NCBI RefSeq assembly: GCF_005281615.1
Contig: NZ_SZZM01000002.1
Location: forward strand, 558,001 to 622,000
From: Rhodoligotrophos defluvii
Lineage (GTDB): Bacteria; Pseudomonadota; Alphaproteobacteria; Rhizobiales; Im1
Reading direction: 5' to 3'
Length of the DNA stretch: 64,000 nt
Under the pieces are notes generated by a model. The model made no database searches and had not been told where the DNA came from. It saw only the letters and a list, made by a program, of their open reading frames with translations. Below are positions 43,861-52,104 of this stretch, one piece after another. The translations under genes were made by a program, and so were the position numbers. How positions within the stretch are numbered: position 1 is the first letter of the stretch; every line of letters starts with the position of its first letter.

Positions 43861-44858
43861 CAGTGCGTCTCCACGAATTCCGGCACATCGGCCTCGGCGG
43901 CATCGGGCAGCGGGTCGGAAAGGGCCTGCTCGAAGGCGCTGTCGCAGGCGGCAACAGCCTCTTCCTCCGCCTGGCGCACCCGCGCCTCGCCGGTCAGGTC
44001 CAGCAGCAGCTTGCGCGTGCGCAGGATGGGGTCGCGCGGCCGCCACGCATCAATCTCGTCCTGGGGCTGGTAGCCACCCATGTCGCTGGTCGAGAAGCCC
44101 ACCAGCCGGTAGGTCTTCGCCTCGATGAAGGTCGGCCCCTCGCCGGCGCGCGCCCGCTCCACCGCCTCGCTCACCGTGTCATAGACCTGGAGCACGTCAT
44201 TGCCGTCGATCTTGACGCCCGGCATGTTGTATCCGGCGGCGCGCACCACCAGGTCCTCCACCGCCGATTGGTAACGGGCATGGGCGGTCAAGCCGTATTC
44301 GTTATGCTCGCAGATGAACACGATCGGCAGCTTCCACAGGCCCGCCATGTTCATGGCCTCGTGGCAGATGCCCGCCTGAGCCGCGCCATCGCCGAAAAAG
44401 GTCACCGCAACCTCGCCGCAGCCATGCAGCTGATGGGCCAGCGCCTGGCCAAGCGCCAGGGGAATGCCGGCGCCGACGATGGCGTTGCCGCCGACCATAC
44501 CCTGTTCCACGTCGGCGATCAGCATATGGCCGGCCTTGCCGCGGCTATAGCCGGTGGCGCGGCCGAAGATCTCCGCCACGATGCGGTGCGGATCAAGGCC
44601 CTTGCCCACGTAATGGGCGTGTCCCCTATGGGTGCTGGTGACGGTGTCCGTCGCCCGCAGCGGCGCCGTGCCGCCGATGCCGACCGCCTCCTGCCCGTCG
44701 CAGCGATGAATAGGTCCCCGTGTCCGGCCCTGCTTGTGCAACTCGCCCAGCCGTTCTTCCATCCGCCGGACGAGCACCATCTTGCCGAACATGTCGAGCA
44801 GAAGCTCCGGGTCGGGCGCATTGCGCAGGCCCGCCGGGAGAGAAGCCGCCTCACCCAT
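43860..44858 (-). CDS. 2-oxo-acid dehydrogenase E1 component, alpha subunit
   Basis: A 332-residue E1 alpha subunit (PDH/acetoin/BCKDH type). The thiamine diphosphate motif begins GDGAAQAGICHEAMNMAG and ends EHN. The segment STHRGHAHYVGKG is the conserved HRGH-type region near the active site. The ATG at 44858 follows TTGGAG; a GTG at 44876 is another option. It is the first gene of the nine-gene leftward operon. The candidate regulatory palindrome lies about 60 bases upstream. Confidence 0.92.
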   Translation of the reverse strand: MGEAASLPAGLRNAPDPELLLDMFGKMVLVRRMEERLGELHKQGRTRGPIHRCDGQEAVGIGGTAPLRATDTVTSTHRGHAHYVGKGLDPHRIVAEIFGRATGYSRGKAGHMLIADVEQGMVGGNAIVGAGIPLALGQALAHQLHGCGEVAVTFFGDGAAQAGICHEAMNMAGLWKLPIVFICEHNEYGLTAHARYQSAVEDLVVRAAGYNMPGVKIDGNDVLQVYDTVSEAVERARAGEGPTFIEAKTYRLVGFSTSDMGGYQPQDEIDAWRPRDPILRTRKLLLDLTGEARVRQAEEEAVAACDSAFEQALSDPLPDAAEADVPEFVETH

Positions 44859-44916
44859 TGGTCTCCAATCCTCCACTGCGAATTATCGCAGCAGAAGGCT
44901 GGCCGATCGTCAAGCA

Positions 44917-44931
44917 AAAGTGTCGACACAT
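44917..44931. promoter_or_regulatory. Candidate FCD-regulator operator before the E1-E2-Liv operon
   Basis: Contains the perfect palindrome GTGTCGACAC (44920-44929), preceded by AAAA. It sits between the FCD regulator stop and the E1 alpha start, where a repressor would act. The word AAGTGTnnnCA recurs upstream of the aspartate-dehydrogenase gene and at 52057-52070. Confidence 0.5.
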
Positions 44932-44950
44932 GTGCATTTAATTAGCCGAC

Positions 44951-45706
44951 TCACACAACCGGGCTGCGCCCCAGCTCCGTCTGCTCGGGGCTCTCCGAGC
45001 CGTTCGCCGTCTCAGCGTAGAGCTTGAAGAAAGCCTCCTTCATCACCACCGTCGCATCGTCCACGGTAAGCGAAATATGCCCCTGCAGCAGCTGTTTGCC
45101 GGCCTCGGCATCGCGCGCCTTCAGCGCCTCCACGATCCGGGTGTGCTCGATCACGCTCTTCGGATGCTGCTTGCCGTGGGCGATCTGGATGCGCCGGACG
45201 AAACGGATCCGCGCGTTGACGCTCTCCAGCACACCGACGATCTCCTCGTTCCCGGCGAGCTGCGCGAGCCGCATGTGGAACTGCTCGTCGAGCGCCAGAA
45301 TCTCGTCCGCATCCTCATGTCTGTAGCGTTCCAATGCCTGGCTCCAGAACGCCTCCACCCCGGCGATCGCCTCATCGCTGGCGCGGGCGCAGGCCAGGGC
45401 GAAGCCGCCCTGCTCGATGACGGTCCTGAGCTCGAACAGCTTCAGCAGGATGTCGATATCGGGCGCCCGAAAGAAGAAACCGCGGTTTGGCTGAAATCCG
45501 AGAAAGCCCTCGCTCGCCAGCCTGTTCAGTGCCTCGCGCACGGGGGTGCGGCTCACATCCAGCTGCCGGGCCAGCTGCACCTCGTTGATCCGCTCGTCCG
45601 GCCTGAGCCGGAAGTCCATCGCCAGGCTGCGGATCACGCGGTAGACACGCTCGGCACTGTCCGCACGGCGAGGAACACGAGATCTCGTCTGGCTTGAACT
45701 TGTCAT
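44951..45706 (-). CDS. GntR-family regulator, FCD (FadR) subfamily
   Basis: A 251-residue regulator. The winged helix covers about residues 15-80 (ADSAERVYRVIRSL, INEVQLARQLDVSRTPVREALNRL). The FCD ligand domain follows, with the metal-binding residues Asp and His visible in DEQFHMRLA and later histidines (EHTRI, GHIS). The ATG at 45706 (MTSSSQTRS) is preferred to a GTG at 45721, whose spacing from GCGAGG is too short. It is co-oriented with and just upstream of the E1-E2-Liv operon, so it likely controls it in response to an organic acid. Confidence 0.88.
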   Translation of the reverse strand: MTSSSQTRSRVPRRADSAERVYRVIRSLAMDFRLRPDERINEVQLARQLDVSRTPVREALNRLASEGFLGFQPNRGFFFRAPDIDILLKLFELRTVIEQGGFALACARASDEAIAGVEAFWSQALERYRHEDADEILALDEQFHMRLAQLAGNEEIVGVLESVNARIRFVRRIQIAHGKQHPKSVIEHTRIVEALKARDAEAGKQLLQGHISLTVDDATVVMKEAFFKLYAETANGSESPEQTELGRSPVV

Positions 45707-45808
45707 CGGCTGCGCTGCCACCTCGCGAAGGGGCGAATTTACGTATTGAACATCCCGATGCAGGCTGGTTCCGTCAAGCCTGATGAGATATCCATCCAGC
45801 AGCCGCCG

Positions 45809-46555
45809 TTAGCCGGCCTTTCCCCGCGCCGGGAACACGAACCCGCCGAAGGCCTGATCCGTCGGCACCACTTCGATGAAGCTCAGGTCCACCCGCTCCG
45901 GCAGGGTAAGGGCCGCGGCCAGCGCCTCGGCCACATCTTCCGGCTGCACGGCCCGATGCGATTGATAGAGCGATGACTTCAGCTTGTCGCGATCGCCGCC
46001 GAAGCTTTCGAGATAGATGTCGGTCTCGACCCGCCCCGGGCTGATCTCGGTCACCCGCACGCCTGTCCCGGCAAGGTCATAGCGCAGCACCGTTCCGGCA
46101 TGGGAGAGGCCAGCCTTGGCCGCCGCATATGGGGCCGATCCGGGAAGCGTGTATCTCGATGCCGTCGTCGTCAGGTTAAAGATGTGGCCCCGCCCGCGCG
46201 CGATCATTCCGGGCAGAACCGCCTGCGTCAGCTGCAGCGGCGCCGTGAGATTGACGGCGATCATCCGCGCGACATCCCCCGGGCTGATCTCCTGCAGCGG
46301 CTTCACCGCCGTGATCAGCCCCGCATTGTTGACGAGAACGTCCACATCCAAGTCTCTCACCGCCTCGAGCATGCTGTCGGTTTTTTCCAGATCAGCCACG
46401 ATCGGGCGGATGCCGAGCTCCGCTGCGAGCCGGTCTAGAGCCGCGCCATCGCGTGCCAGCCCGAACACCTCCAGATCGAGAGCCCGCAGCTTCCGCGTGA
46501 TCGCAAGCCCGATACCCTTGGAAGCCCCTGTCACCAAAGCGCTGCGATAGTTCAT
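45809..46555 (-). CDS. SDR-family oxidoreductase
   Basis: A 248-residue classical SDR. TGASKGIG at the N-terminus, NNAG, and Tyr-Lys in PYAAAK with the Ser region NLTTTAS. AAGGGATGAGCA precedes the ATG. It is leftward, upstream of the FCD regulator gene by about 100 bases, and divergent from the DUF3237 gene. It likely reduces or oxidises a small hydroxy compound of unknown identity. Confidence 0.85.
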   Translation of the reverse strand: MNYRSALVTGASKGIGLAITRKLRALDLEVFGLARDGAALDRLAAELGIRPIVADLEKTDSMLEAVRDLDVDVLVNNAGLITAVKPLQEISPGDVARMIAVNLTAPLQLTQAVLPGMIARGRGHIFNLTTTASRYTLPGSAPYAAAKAGLSHAGTVLRYDLAGTGVRVTEISPGRVETDIYLESFGGDRDKLKSSLYQSHRAVQPEDVAEALAAALTLPERVDLSFIEVVPTDQAFGGFVFPARGKAG

Positions 46556-46663
46556 TGCTCATCCCTTGTTCCAAAAATGGCCTGCCTTCCCTGTCCACCA
46601 ACAACAGGGTTGTGGAACGGGCGTTTCCCGCCGATGAATAGCGGGCTTGAAGGAGGAGGTCTT

Positions 46664-47122
46664 ATGGATCCTATCCAAACAGAATTTCTGTTCGAGATGC
46701 GCATCGGTGTAAACGCCCCGCTCTCGGTGGGCAAGACGGAAGCCGGCGAGCGCCGGTTCACGGTGATCACCGGTGGCCGGTTCGAGGGCCCCAGGCTCAA
46801 GGGCGAAATTCTCCCCGGCGGCGCCGACTCCATCTTCATCGAGCCGGACGGCATGACCAAGATCGACGTGCGTGGTGTCCTCAGAACCGATGATGGCGCC
46901 CTGATCTATATGCAATATATCGGCCGCCGACACGGTCCGGCCGAAGTGATGGCTCGGCTTGCCCGTGGCGAGAATGTTGACCCCTCGGAATACTACTTCC
47001 GCACCGCCCTGACCTTCGAGACCGGCGACCGCCGCTATGCCTGGCTCAATGGTGTGGTCGCCGTGGCCACCGGCAACCGGCCACCGCAGGGCCCTACCTA
47101 TAAAGTGTATCGATTGCTCTAA
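46664..47122 (+). CDS. DUF3237 family protein
   Basis: A 152-residue cytoplasmic protein of the DUF3237 family, whose function is not established. Typical features are an N-terminal FLFEMRIGV strand, RFTVITGGRFEGPRLKGEILPGG, and DVRGVLRTDDGALIYM. A very strong AGGAGGAGGT precedes the ATG at 46664. Frames starting further upstream lack family sequence. It faces away from the SDR gene across a 108-base gap and is followed by two glycosyltransferase genes. Confidence 0.85.
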   Translation: MDPIQTEFLFEMRIGVNAPLSVGKTEAGERRFTVITGGRFEGPRLKGEILPGGADSIFIEPDGMTKIDVRGVLRTDDGALIYMQYIGRRHGPAEVMARLARGENVDPSEYYFRTALTFETGDRRYAWLNGVVAVATGNRPPQGPTYKVYRLL

Positions 47123-47167
47123 TACACCAAATGGTGGCATAGGCATGCAATTCCAGCCGCTGATTCG

Positions 47168-47974
47168 ATGAAGAATTGCCACATGCCTGATCTTCCCACC
47201 GTACACACGCTCTGGATCGGGTCGTCTCTGGGCCCTCTCGCCAGAGCGTGTCTGAAATCGTTCCTCGCTGTCGGCCACCCCGTCATCCTGCACGTCTATG
47301 AAAATATGCCGGACGTGCCTGCCGGCATCGAGCTGAGAGACGCTAGCGAGACCCTGTCCCGTGACCGCCTCTTCCGTCATCGCAAGGGCAGCATCTCGCC
47401 TTTCGCAGACGTGTTCCGTTACCGCTTGCTCCGCAATGGCGCTGAACTCTATGCGGATTGCGATGTCTACTGCCTGCGCCCGATACCCCGGGCCGACTAC
47501 ATCTTCGGCTTGCAGGACGACTCGATCATCAACAATGCTGTCTTGGCGTTGCCAGCGGATTCATCGCTCCTGGCGACCCTGATCAGCATCACAGAGCAGC
47601 CGCATTTCGTGCCGCCCTGGCTTCCCCGCTCGAAGCGATGGCGGTTGGCATTATCGTCCCGCGCAAGGATACGCAGGCTTCCCGCCGCATTGCCGTGGGG
47701 AAGTCTCGGCCCCAATGCCCTCACGCACTACGCCAAGCGGCTCGGCGTGCACCATCTCGCTCTGCCTGTAGATGTGTTCTATCCCGTCAGTCCCGGGTGC
47801 AGCTCACTGCTCTGCGATCCGGAACTGTCCATTGAAGATCTGGTCACCCCCCGCACACGCTGCATCCACCTTTGGAACGAAGTGCTCCGGCGCCGAATGC
47901 CACATATCCCGCGCTCCTCACCACTCGGGCGTATCTTGGCTCTGCGCGCAGACGTTCAACTGAACGCGGCCTAG
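47168..47974 (+). CDS. DXD-motif glycosyltransferase, copy 1 of a tandem pair
   Basis: A 268-residue protein with the sugar-nucleotide/metal-binding DXD motif in LYADCDVYCLRPI (about residues 97-109). The layout (short N-terminal HTLWIGSSLG strand, FADVFRYRLLRNGAELYADCDV, C-terminal CIHLWNEVL) matches the Gly_transf_sug / alpha-1,4-glycosyltransferase group that transfers a sugar to a glycan or lipid. The start may be 47168 or the in-frame ATG at 47183. Copy 2 follows after 81 bases. There are no neighbouring polysaccharide genes, so the acceptor is unknown. Confidence 0.82.
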   Translation: MKNCHMPDLPTVHTLWIGSSLGPLARACLKSFLAVGHPVILHVYENMPDVPAGIELRDASETLSRDRLFRHRKGSISPFADVFRYRLLRNGAELYADCDVYCLRPIPRADYIFGLQDDSIINNAVLALPADSSLLATLISITEQPHFVPPWLPRSKRWRLALSSRARIRRLPAALPWGSLGPNALTHYAKRLGVHHLALPVDVFYPVSPGCSSLLCDPELSIEDLVTPRTRCIHLWNEVLRRRMPHIPRSSPLGRILALRADVQLNAA

Positions 47975-48055
47975 GTAGACTGTCGAAGCGATTCAACTAT
48001 CGAGGGTTGTCACAAAAAATAACCTTCATAAGATGAGCGACGATTCTCGAAGCTC

Positions 48056-48862
48056 ATGAGCAATGGAATGGCGGCGCTCCCCGTTGTGCACACATTTTGG
48101 ATCGGTCCCAAGCTCGGTCCGGTGGCCACTGCGTGTTTGAGGTCCTTTCTCACCGTCGGGCATCCGGTGGTACTCCACGTCTATGACGAGCCCGCCGACA
48201 CACCCCCCGGCATCGTCCTGCGAGATGCGAACGAGATCGTCCCGCGTGACCGAGTTGTCCAGCATCAGCAATCGGGGAGCTACGCGCTTTTCTCTGACAT
48301 TTTCCGCTACCGGCTACTGCGCAATGGGGCCGATCTCTATGCCGACTGTGATGTCTTTTGCCTAAAGCCGATCCCGCGCAACGATTACGTCTTCGGTTAT
48401 CAGGATATTCGCTTCATCAACGGCGCCGTCTTGGCGCTGCCTCCCCAATCGGAATTGCTGCAGACGCTCTTGAGCATTTCCGAAGACCCTGGCTTTATAC
48501 CGCCGTGGCTGTCGCGCGCCAAACAGCGGCGTCTGCGCTGGGCCAAGCGGCTGAGGCGGCATCCGGGGCTGCCCGCCCTCACATGGGGAAGTATCGGCCC
48601 TCTTGCGATCACACATTTCGCCAAGCAGCTTGGCGTGGATCATTTGGCGCAGCCTATCGATATCTTCTACCCGGTCAGCTACTGGCACTTCTCGCTGCTG
48701 TTGGACCCCGACCTCGCCTTGTCCGAGCTTGTCACCACCCGCAGCTGCTGTGTCCATCTCTGGAACGAGCTGATTCGAGAAAAGAATCCCGTCGTGCCGC
48801 CGTCATCGCCGCTCGGGCGCATGCTTGAGCTCGAGACCGAGACCCAGCTGAAGGCAGCCTGA
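48056..48862 (+). CDS. DXD-motif glycosyltransferase, copy 2 of a tandem pair
   Basis: A second 268-residue protein, clearly paralogous with copy 1: HTFWIGPKLG, FRYRLLRNGADLYADCDVFCLKPI, GSIGPLAITHFAKQLGV and CVHLWNEL all match. The two share the whole length without gaps of note, so this is a tandem duplication that has since diverged. The DXD motif is intact (DCD). Donor and acceptor are not known. The 81-base gap between the copies is AT-rich. Confidence 0.82.
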   Translation: MSNGMAALPVVHTFWIGPKLGPVATACLRSFLTVGHPVVLHVYDEPADTPPGIVLRDANEIVPRDRVVQHQQSGSYALFSDIFRYRLLRNGADLYADCDVFCLKPIPRNDYVFGYQDIRFINGAVLALPPQSELLQTLLSISEDPGFIPPWLSRAKQRRLRWAKRLRRHPGLPALTWGSIGPLAITHFAKQLGVDHLAQPIDIFYPVSYWHFSLLLDPDLALSELVTTRSCCVHLWNELIREKNPVVPPSSPLGRMLELETETQLKAA

Positions 48863-48898
48863 CCTTTCCGGCCAGGTCGCTACCTCTGGCGCGCCATT

Positions 48899-49825
48899 TC
48901 ACAGCGCGCCGTTTTCCGCCTGTGCCTTGAGGATGGCAATGAGGCCGGCATCGCGCTGCACCCTCAATTCCTCTTCGCTACGGCCGCCTACGATATCCCC
49001 CGTCTGCCGGATGACCGCTGCTCGGGTCTCAGGATCAAGCTCGGCATCGCCCAGCGTGGACCAGATCGCCTCATAGGTCGGCCCATACTTCATGAGGAAT
49101 TCCTCGATGCCACCCGCACCAAGGTGATTTGACACGAACGACCCCTGCAGCGTCCATTTCGGCCCCGGGCCGTAGCAGAAGGCCCGGTCGATATCGGCCG
49201 CCGTGGCGACCCCTGAGCGGATGAGATAGAAAGCCTCCCGCCACATCGCCCCCATCAGCCTCAGGGCGATGTGGCCGGTGATCTCGCGCGAGAGGACCAC
49301 CGGCTTCTTGCCACAGGCCTCATACACTTGCCGCGCCTGCTCCACCGCCCAGGGCGCTGTCTTCTGGCCCCCCACGATCTCCACCAGCGGCATGAGATGG
49401 GCGGGGTTGAAGGGATGGCCGAGCACGACCCGTTCGGGCCGCGTGCAGTCTGCTTGCATATCCGACACCAGCAGCGCGGATGACGACGAGGCGATCACCA
49501 CGTCAGCGGCCACCGCACCCTCAATGTCTCGCAACAGCTGCCGTTTGAGGTCGAGCGTCTCCGGCGCGTTCTCCTGCACGAAATCCACCGCCTGGAACCC
49601 GTCCTCCAGGCGTGCAGTGAAGGTGATGCGGCCGCGCGGGCATTTTGCCGGGGCAAGAGCCTCGATCTCGGCGAACAGCTCTCCGCACGAGGCCTCGAAG
49701 GCATCCCACCTGGCGCGATCGGCATCCTGCGCCACCACATCCAGTCCGGCATGGGCGAATACCGCGGCCCACCGCGCCCCGATCAGGCCGAGGCCAACCA
49801 CGCCAATCGTGCGCACGTCTCTCAT
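48899..49825 (-). CDS. 3-hydroxyacyl-CoA-dehydrogenase-like enzyme (carnitine/gulonate 3-dehydrogenase type)
   Basis: A 308-residue NAD-dependent enzyme of the 3-hydroxyacyl-CoA dehydrogenase fold. NAD site GVVGLGLIGARW, catalytic region SSSSALLVSD and GHPFNPAHLMPLVEIVGG with the active-site His, and a helical C-terminal domain with ALRLMGAMWREAFYL. The sequence style is that of short-acid enzymes (carnitine 3-dehydrogenase, L-gulonate 3-dehydrogenase) rather than fatty-acid oxidation. The start overlaps the alpha/beta hydrolase stop by 4 bases. It is the last gene of the leftward NIPSNAP-cupin-hydrolase operon. Confidence 0.85.
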   Translation of the reverse strand: MRDVRTIGVVGLGLIGARWAAVFAHAGLDVVAQDADRARWDAFEASCGELFAEIEALAPAKCPRGRITFTARLEDGFQAVDFVQENAPETLDLKRQLLRDIEGAVAADVVIASSSSALLVSDMQADCTRPERVVLGHPFNPAHLMPLVEIVGGQKTAPWAVEQARQVYEACGKKPVVLSREITGHIALRLMGAMWREAFYLIRSGVATAADIDRAFCYGPGPKWTLQGSFVSNHLGAGGIEEFLMKYGPTYEAIWSTLGDAELDPETRAAVIRQTGDIVGGRSEEELRVQRDAGLIAILKAQAENGAL

Positions 49826-50631
49826 GAAGCTCTCTCGGGCAGGAAGGAAAACAGTGCGTCGAGATAGGCGCGCGGTTCGGTGTGCGGCATGAAATGACCA
49901 CCGCGCGGCAAGAGCGCGAGCTTCGCCCGCGGAATGCGCTCTGCCAGTATCTCGCTGTGATAGGCAGGCACGATCATGTCGTCCGCCGCCGCGATCACCA
50001 GGGTCGGCGCGTCGATACCCGCCAGATCCTCGAGCCGGTCATGGGCCAGCACCGCCTGGATCCGCGCTTGGGTGATCTCCTCTTCCTGCGCCACATTGGC
50101 CGGCAGCGCCGACTCCAGCTCGGCGGCGAACGCCTGCTCATTGGCGCGGATCCAGTAGGGCGGATATTGCAGCAAGGCACCCATGCGCCGATATTCGTCA
50201 TAGCCTGCCGCCCTGAGCACCGCGAGCCGGCTGTCGAATAGCGCGCGAAAATAGACACAAGGCTGCGCCCAGGTGGCCGACAACACCAGCTGCTCCACCT
50301 TTTCCGGCCGGGCCAGCGCCAGTTCCTGCAGAATGGCGCCGCCCGTCGAATGTCCCACCAGCGCAGACCTGTCGCAGCCGAGCTCGGCCAAAAGGCAAAG
50401 AAGGTCTGCTGCCATGCCGGCCACGCTGAACGGTCCGGAAACGCGGCTTGAACGGCCCGTGCCCAGGTGATCGTAGGTCACTACCGTGAACGCGCGCGCA
50501 AGCTCATTCCGCACCGGGCGCCAGAAGGAGCCCCGTCCCCCAAGCCCGCTCACCAGCACCAGCGGCGGGCCGTCTCCCGCGACCTCGTATGCGATCTTCC
50601 CGCCCTCCGGCAGGCGCAGGTTGAAGGCCAT
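49822..50631 (-). CDS. Alpha/beta-hydrolase
   Basis: A 269-residue hydrolase with the nucleophile elbow GHSTGG, an oxyanion-hole segment VLVSGLGGRGSFW, an Asp in VIAAADDMIV and the catalytic His in PRGGHFMPH. It has a full cap region (about residues 120-200). The sequence style is of RutD-like and enol-lactone-type hydrolases. It begins 3 bases downstream of the cupin gene stop and overlaps the following dehydrogenase by ATGA, so it belongs to a five-gene catabolic operon. Confidence 0.87.
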   Translation of the reverse strand: MAFNLRLPEGGKIAYEVAGDGPPLVLVSGLGGRGSFWRPVRNELARAFTVVTYDHLGTGRSSRVSGPFSVAGMAADLLCLLAELGCDRSALVGHSTGGAILQELALARPEKVEQLVLSATWAQPCVYFRALFDSRLAVLRAAGYDEYRRMGALLQYPPYWIRANEQAFAAELESALPANVAQEEEITQARIQAVLAHDRLEDLAGIDAPTLVIAAADDMIVPAYHSEILAERIPRAKLALLPRGGHFMPHTEPRAYLDALFSFLPERAS

Positions 50632-50634
50632 CGA

Positions 50635-51135
50635 CTAGTCCTCGACGGGATCTGCGAACACCGTATTACGCTCGATCTCGTGCACATTCGCCGGCCGCGG
50701 GAAGTTTGCCGGCGCCGGTTCGCCCGCTTTGCGCGGACGGCCGATCTGCCGGAAGAAATCCTCGAGCCCGTGCGGCGACATGGTCCATAGCAGCTTCAGG
50801 TCCTCGTCGCCGTCGTTGATGAACTTGTGCTCCACGTTCTTGGGCAGCATGATCAGCGTGCCCGGCCGCATCGGGTGCTCCTCGTCCCCGACAATGGCCC
50901 TTCCCTTGCCGCCCCAGACGAACAGCACCTCCAGGTTCCGGTCATGGGCGTGCTTGCGGATATAGGAATGGGGCGCCACCACCTGGATCCCGACGGAGAA
51001 CGGTCCGTCCCAGTTCTCCGGCGTCAGCTTGACGGTCACATAGCCATTGGCCGGCACCGGCTGCCAGTAGGAATCGCCATCATCATCATGCAGGACCAAA
51101 CCCTTCGTGAACCTCGACTGCGCTTCTTGAGCCAT
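50635..51135 (-). CDS. Cupin-domain protein
   Basis: A 166-residue single-domain cupin. The metal-binding motif is visible as HSYIRKHAHDRNLEVLFVWGGKG (motif 1: His, His, Glu) and PGTLIMLPKNVEHKFIN (motif 2: His). AAGGAGGGAGAC precedes the ATG at 51135. Such proteins are dioxygenases, isomerases or binding proteins. It lies between the DUF3830-like gene and the alpha/beta hydrolase. Whether it is catalytic cannot be told. Confidence 0.83.
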   Translation of the reverse strand: MAQEAQSRFTKGLVLHDDDGDSYWQPVPANGYVTVKLTPENWDGPFSVGIQVVAPHSYIRKHAHDRNLEVLFVWGGKGRAIVGDEEHPMRPGTLIMLPKNVEHKFINDGDEDLKLLWTMSPHGLEDFFRQIGRPRKAGEPAPANFPRPANVHEIERNTVFADPVED

Positions 51136-51158
51136 GTCTCCCTCCTTGGACAGCGCGA

Positions 51159-52031
51159 TCACCCGGCCACCGGCTCGGCGGTGATCGCTTCGTTGAGGTC
51201 GTTCCACCGGATCATAAGGTCAAGCCACGCTGAAAGCCGGCCCACGATCAGGATGGCGTCGTCGATCACCGGCCCGACCGGCGCGCCCTTGTCACGCAGC
51301 GCACAGGCGATGGCATCGAGCGCCGTGGCACTCTCGTCCAAATGGCAGAAATTGCGCAGGCGGGTGGCGGCCTTGTCCACCGCCAACGCCGCACCGCTTC
51401 GAACGACAGCCGCATCCTCACGCTGCAGCGCCTCCCGGCTCCACCAGAGCAGTTCGTGCAGGTTGCGCGCATCCGCTTCTGCATAGATCATCGGCCCGAT
51501 CGGATGCATGATGCCCCGCCGGCTGGGCAGGGCCGCGACTTCATCCGGCATTCGGGCCCACATGGCCGAGCGGAGCGCGGCGAGAGGCGAGGCTGCTGTC
51601 TCCTCGACCCCAGCCAGAGCTTCACCTATGGGCGTCAGCCGCACCGTGTTGATGACACGACCTTGCGTCAAGCGCACCCGTTCGCCGAGAGCCGCAACCA
51701 GCTCGACCGGGCATTCGGCGCGTCCAAGCGGCGTCACCGTCGCCGTCTCCGCCTGCAACGGCGCAAACGAGATCTCCAGGAACTGCCGTTCCGGCCAATA
51801 GAAGAACGCGCCCGCCGGCATGTCCATCACATGGCTCGATCCCTCGACATCGCACACGAATGGCGCGTGCCAATAGATATGGCTGCCGGCGATCTTGGGC
51901 GTATGGAGCTGCGCCTCCATGGGCATGCTCCGGTGAAGGGCTGCAACCGTGCGCGGCGCCGCGGCCTCGTCGCAGACCAGCGGTATATCGCCCAGCTCGG
52001 TTTCGAGAACGAATTGACAGATCTTGGTCAT
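51159..52031 (-). CDS. DUF3830-like (cyclophilin-like) domain protein with extra C-terminal domain
   Basis: A 290-residue protein not recognised as characterised. The first 115 residues look like a DUF3830 cyclophilin-type beta barrel (EAAAPRTVAALHRSMP, GSHIYWHAPF, PAGAFFYW). The remaining 175 residues are mostly helical (EALAGVEE, DEVAALPSRRG, LHELLWWSREALQ) and match no domain I recognise. The ATG at 52031 is preferred to an upstream in-frame start at 52094, which lacks conserved sequence. It is preceded by the NIPSNAP gene (73-base gap) and followed by the cupin gene (23 bases). Confidence 0.7.
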   Translation of the reverse strand: MTKICQFVLETELGDIPLVCDEAAAPRTVAALHRSMPMEAQLHTPKIAGSHIYWHAPFVCDVEGSSHVMDMPAGAFFYWPERQFLEISFAPLQAETATVTPLGRAECPVELVAALGERVRLTQGRVINTVRLTPIGEALAGVEETAASPLAALRSAMWARMPDEVAALPSRRGIMHPIGPMIYAEADARNLHELLWWSREALQREDAAVVRSGAALAVDKAATRLRNFCHLDESATALDAIACALRDKGAPVGPVIDDAILIVGRLSAWLDLMIRWNDLNEAITAEPVAG

Positions 52032-52056
52032 CGGCTCCGCACTGCTTTGCCGACAA

Positions 52057-52070
52057 AAGTGTATGCACTT
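52057..52070. promoter_or_regulatory. Candidate regulatory site before the DUF3830-like gene
   Basis: AAGTG-TATG-CACTT, preceded by CAAA. It shares the word CAAAAGTGT with the site at 44917-44931. Located 26 bases upstream of the start codon at 52031. Candidate only. Confidence 0.35.
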
Positions 52071-52104
52071 AAGGGGGCCAATGGTAAAGGACAAACGCGA
52101 ACCG

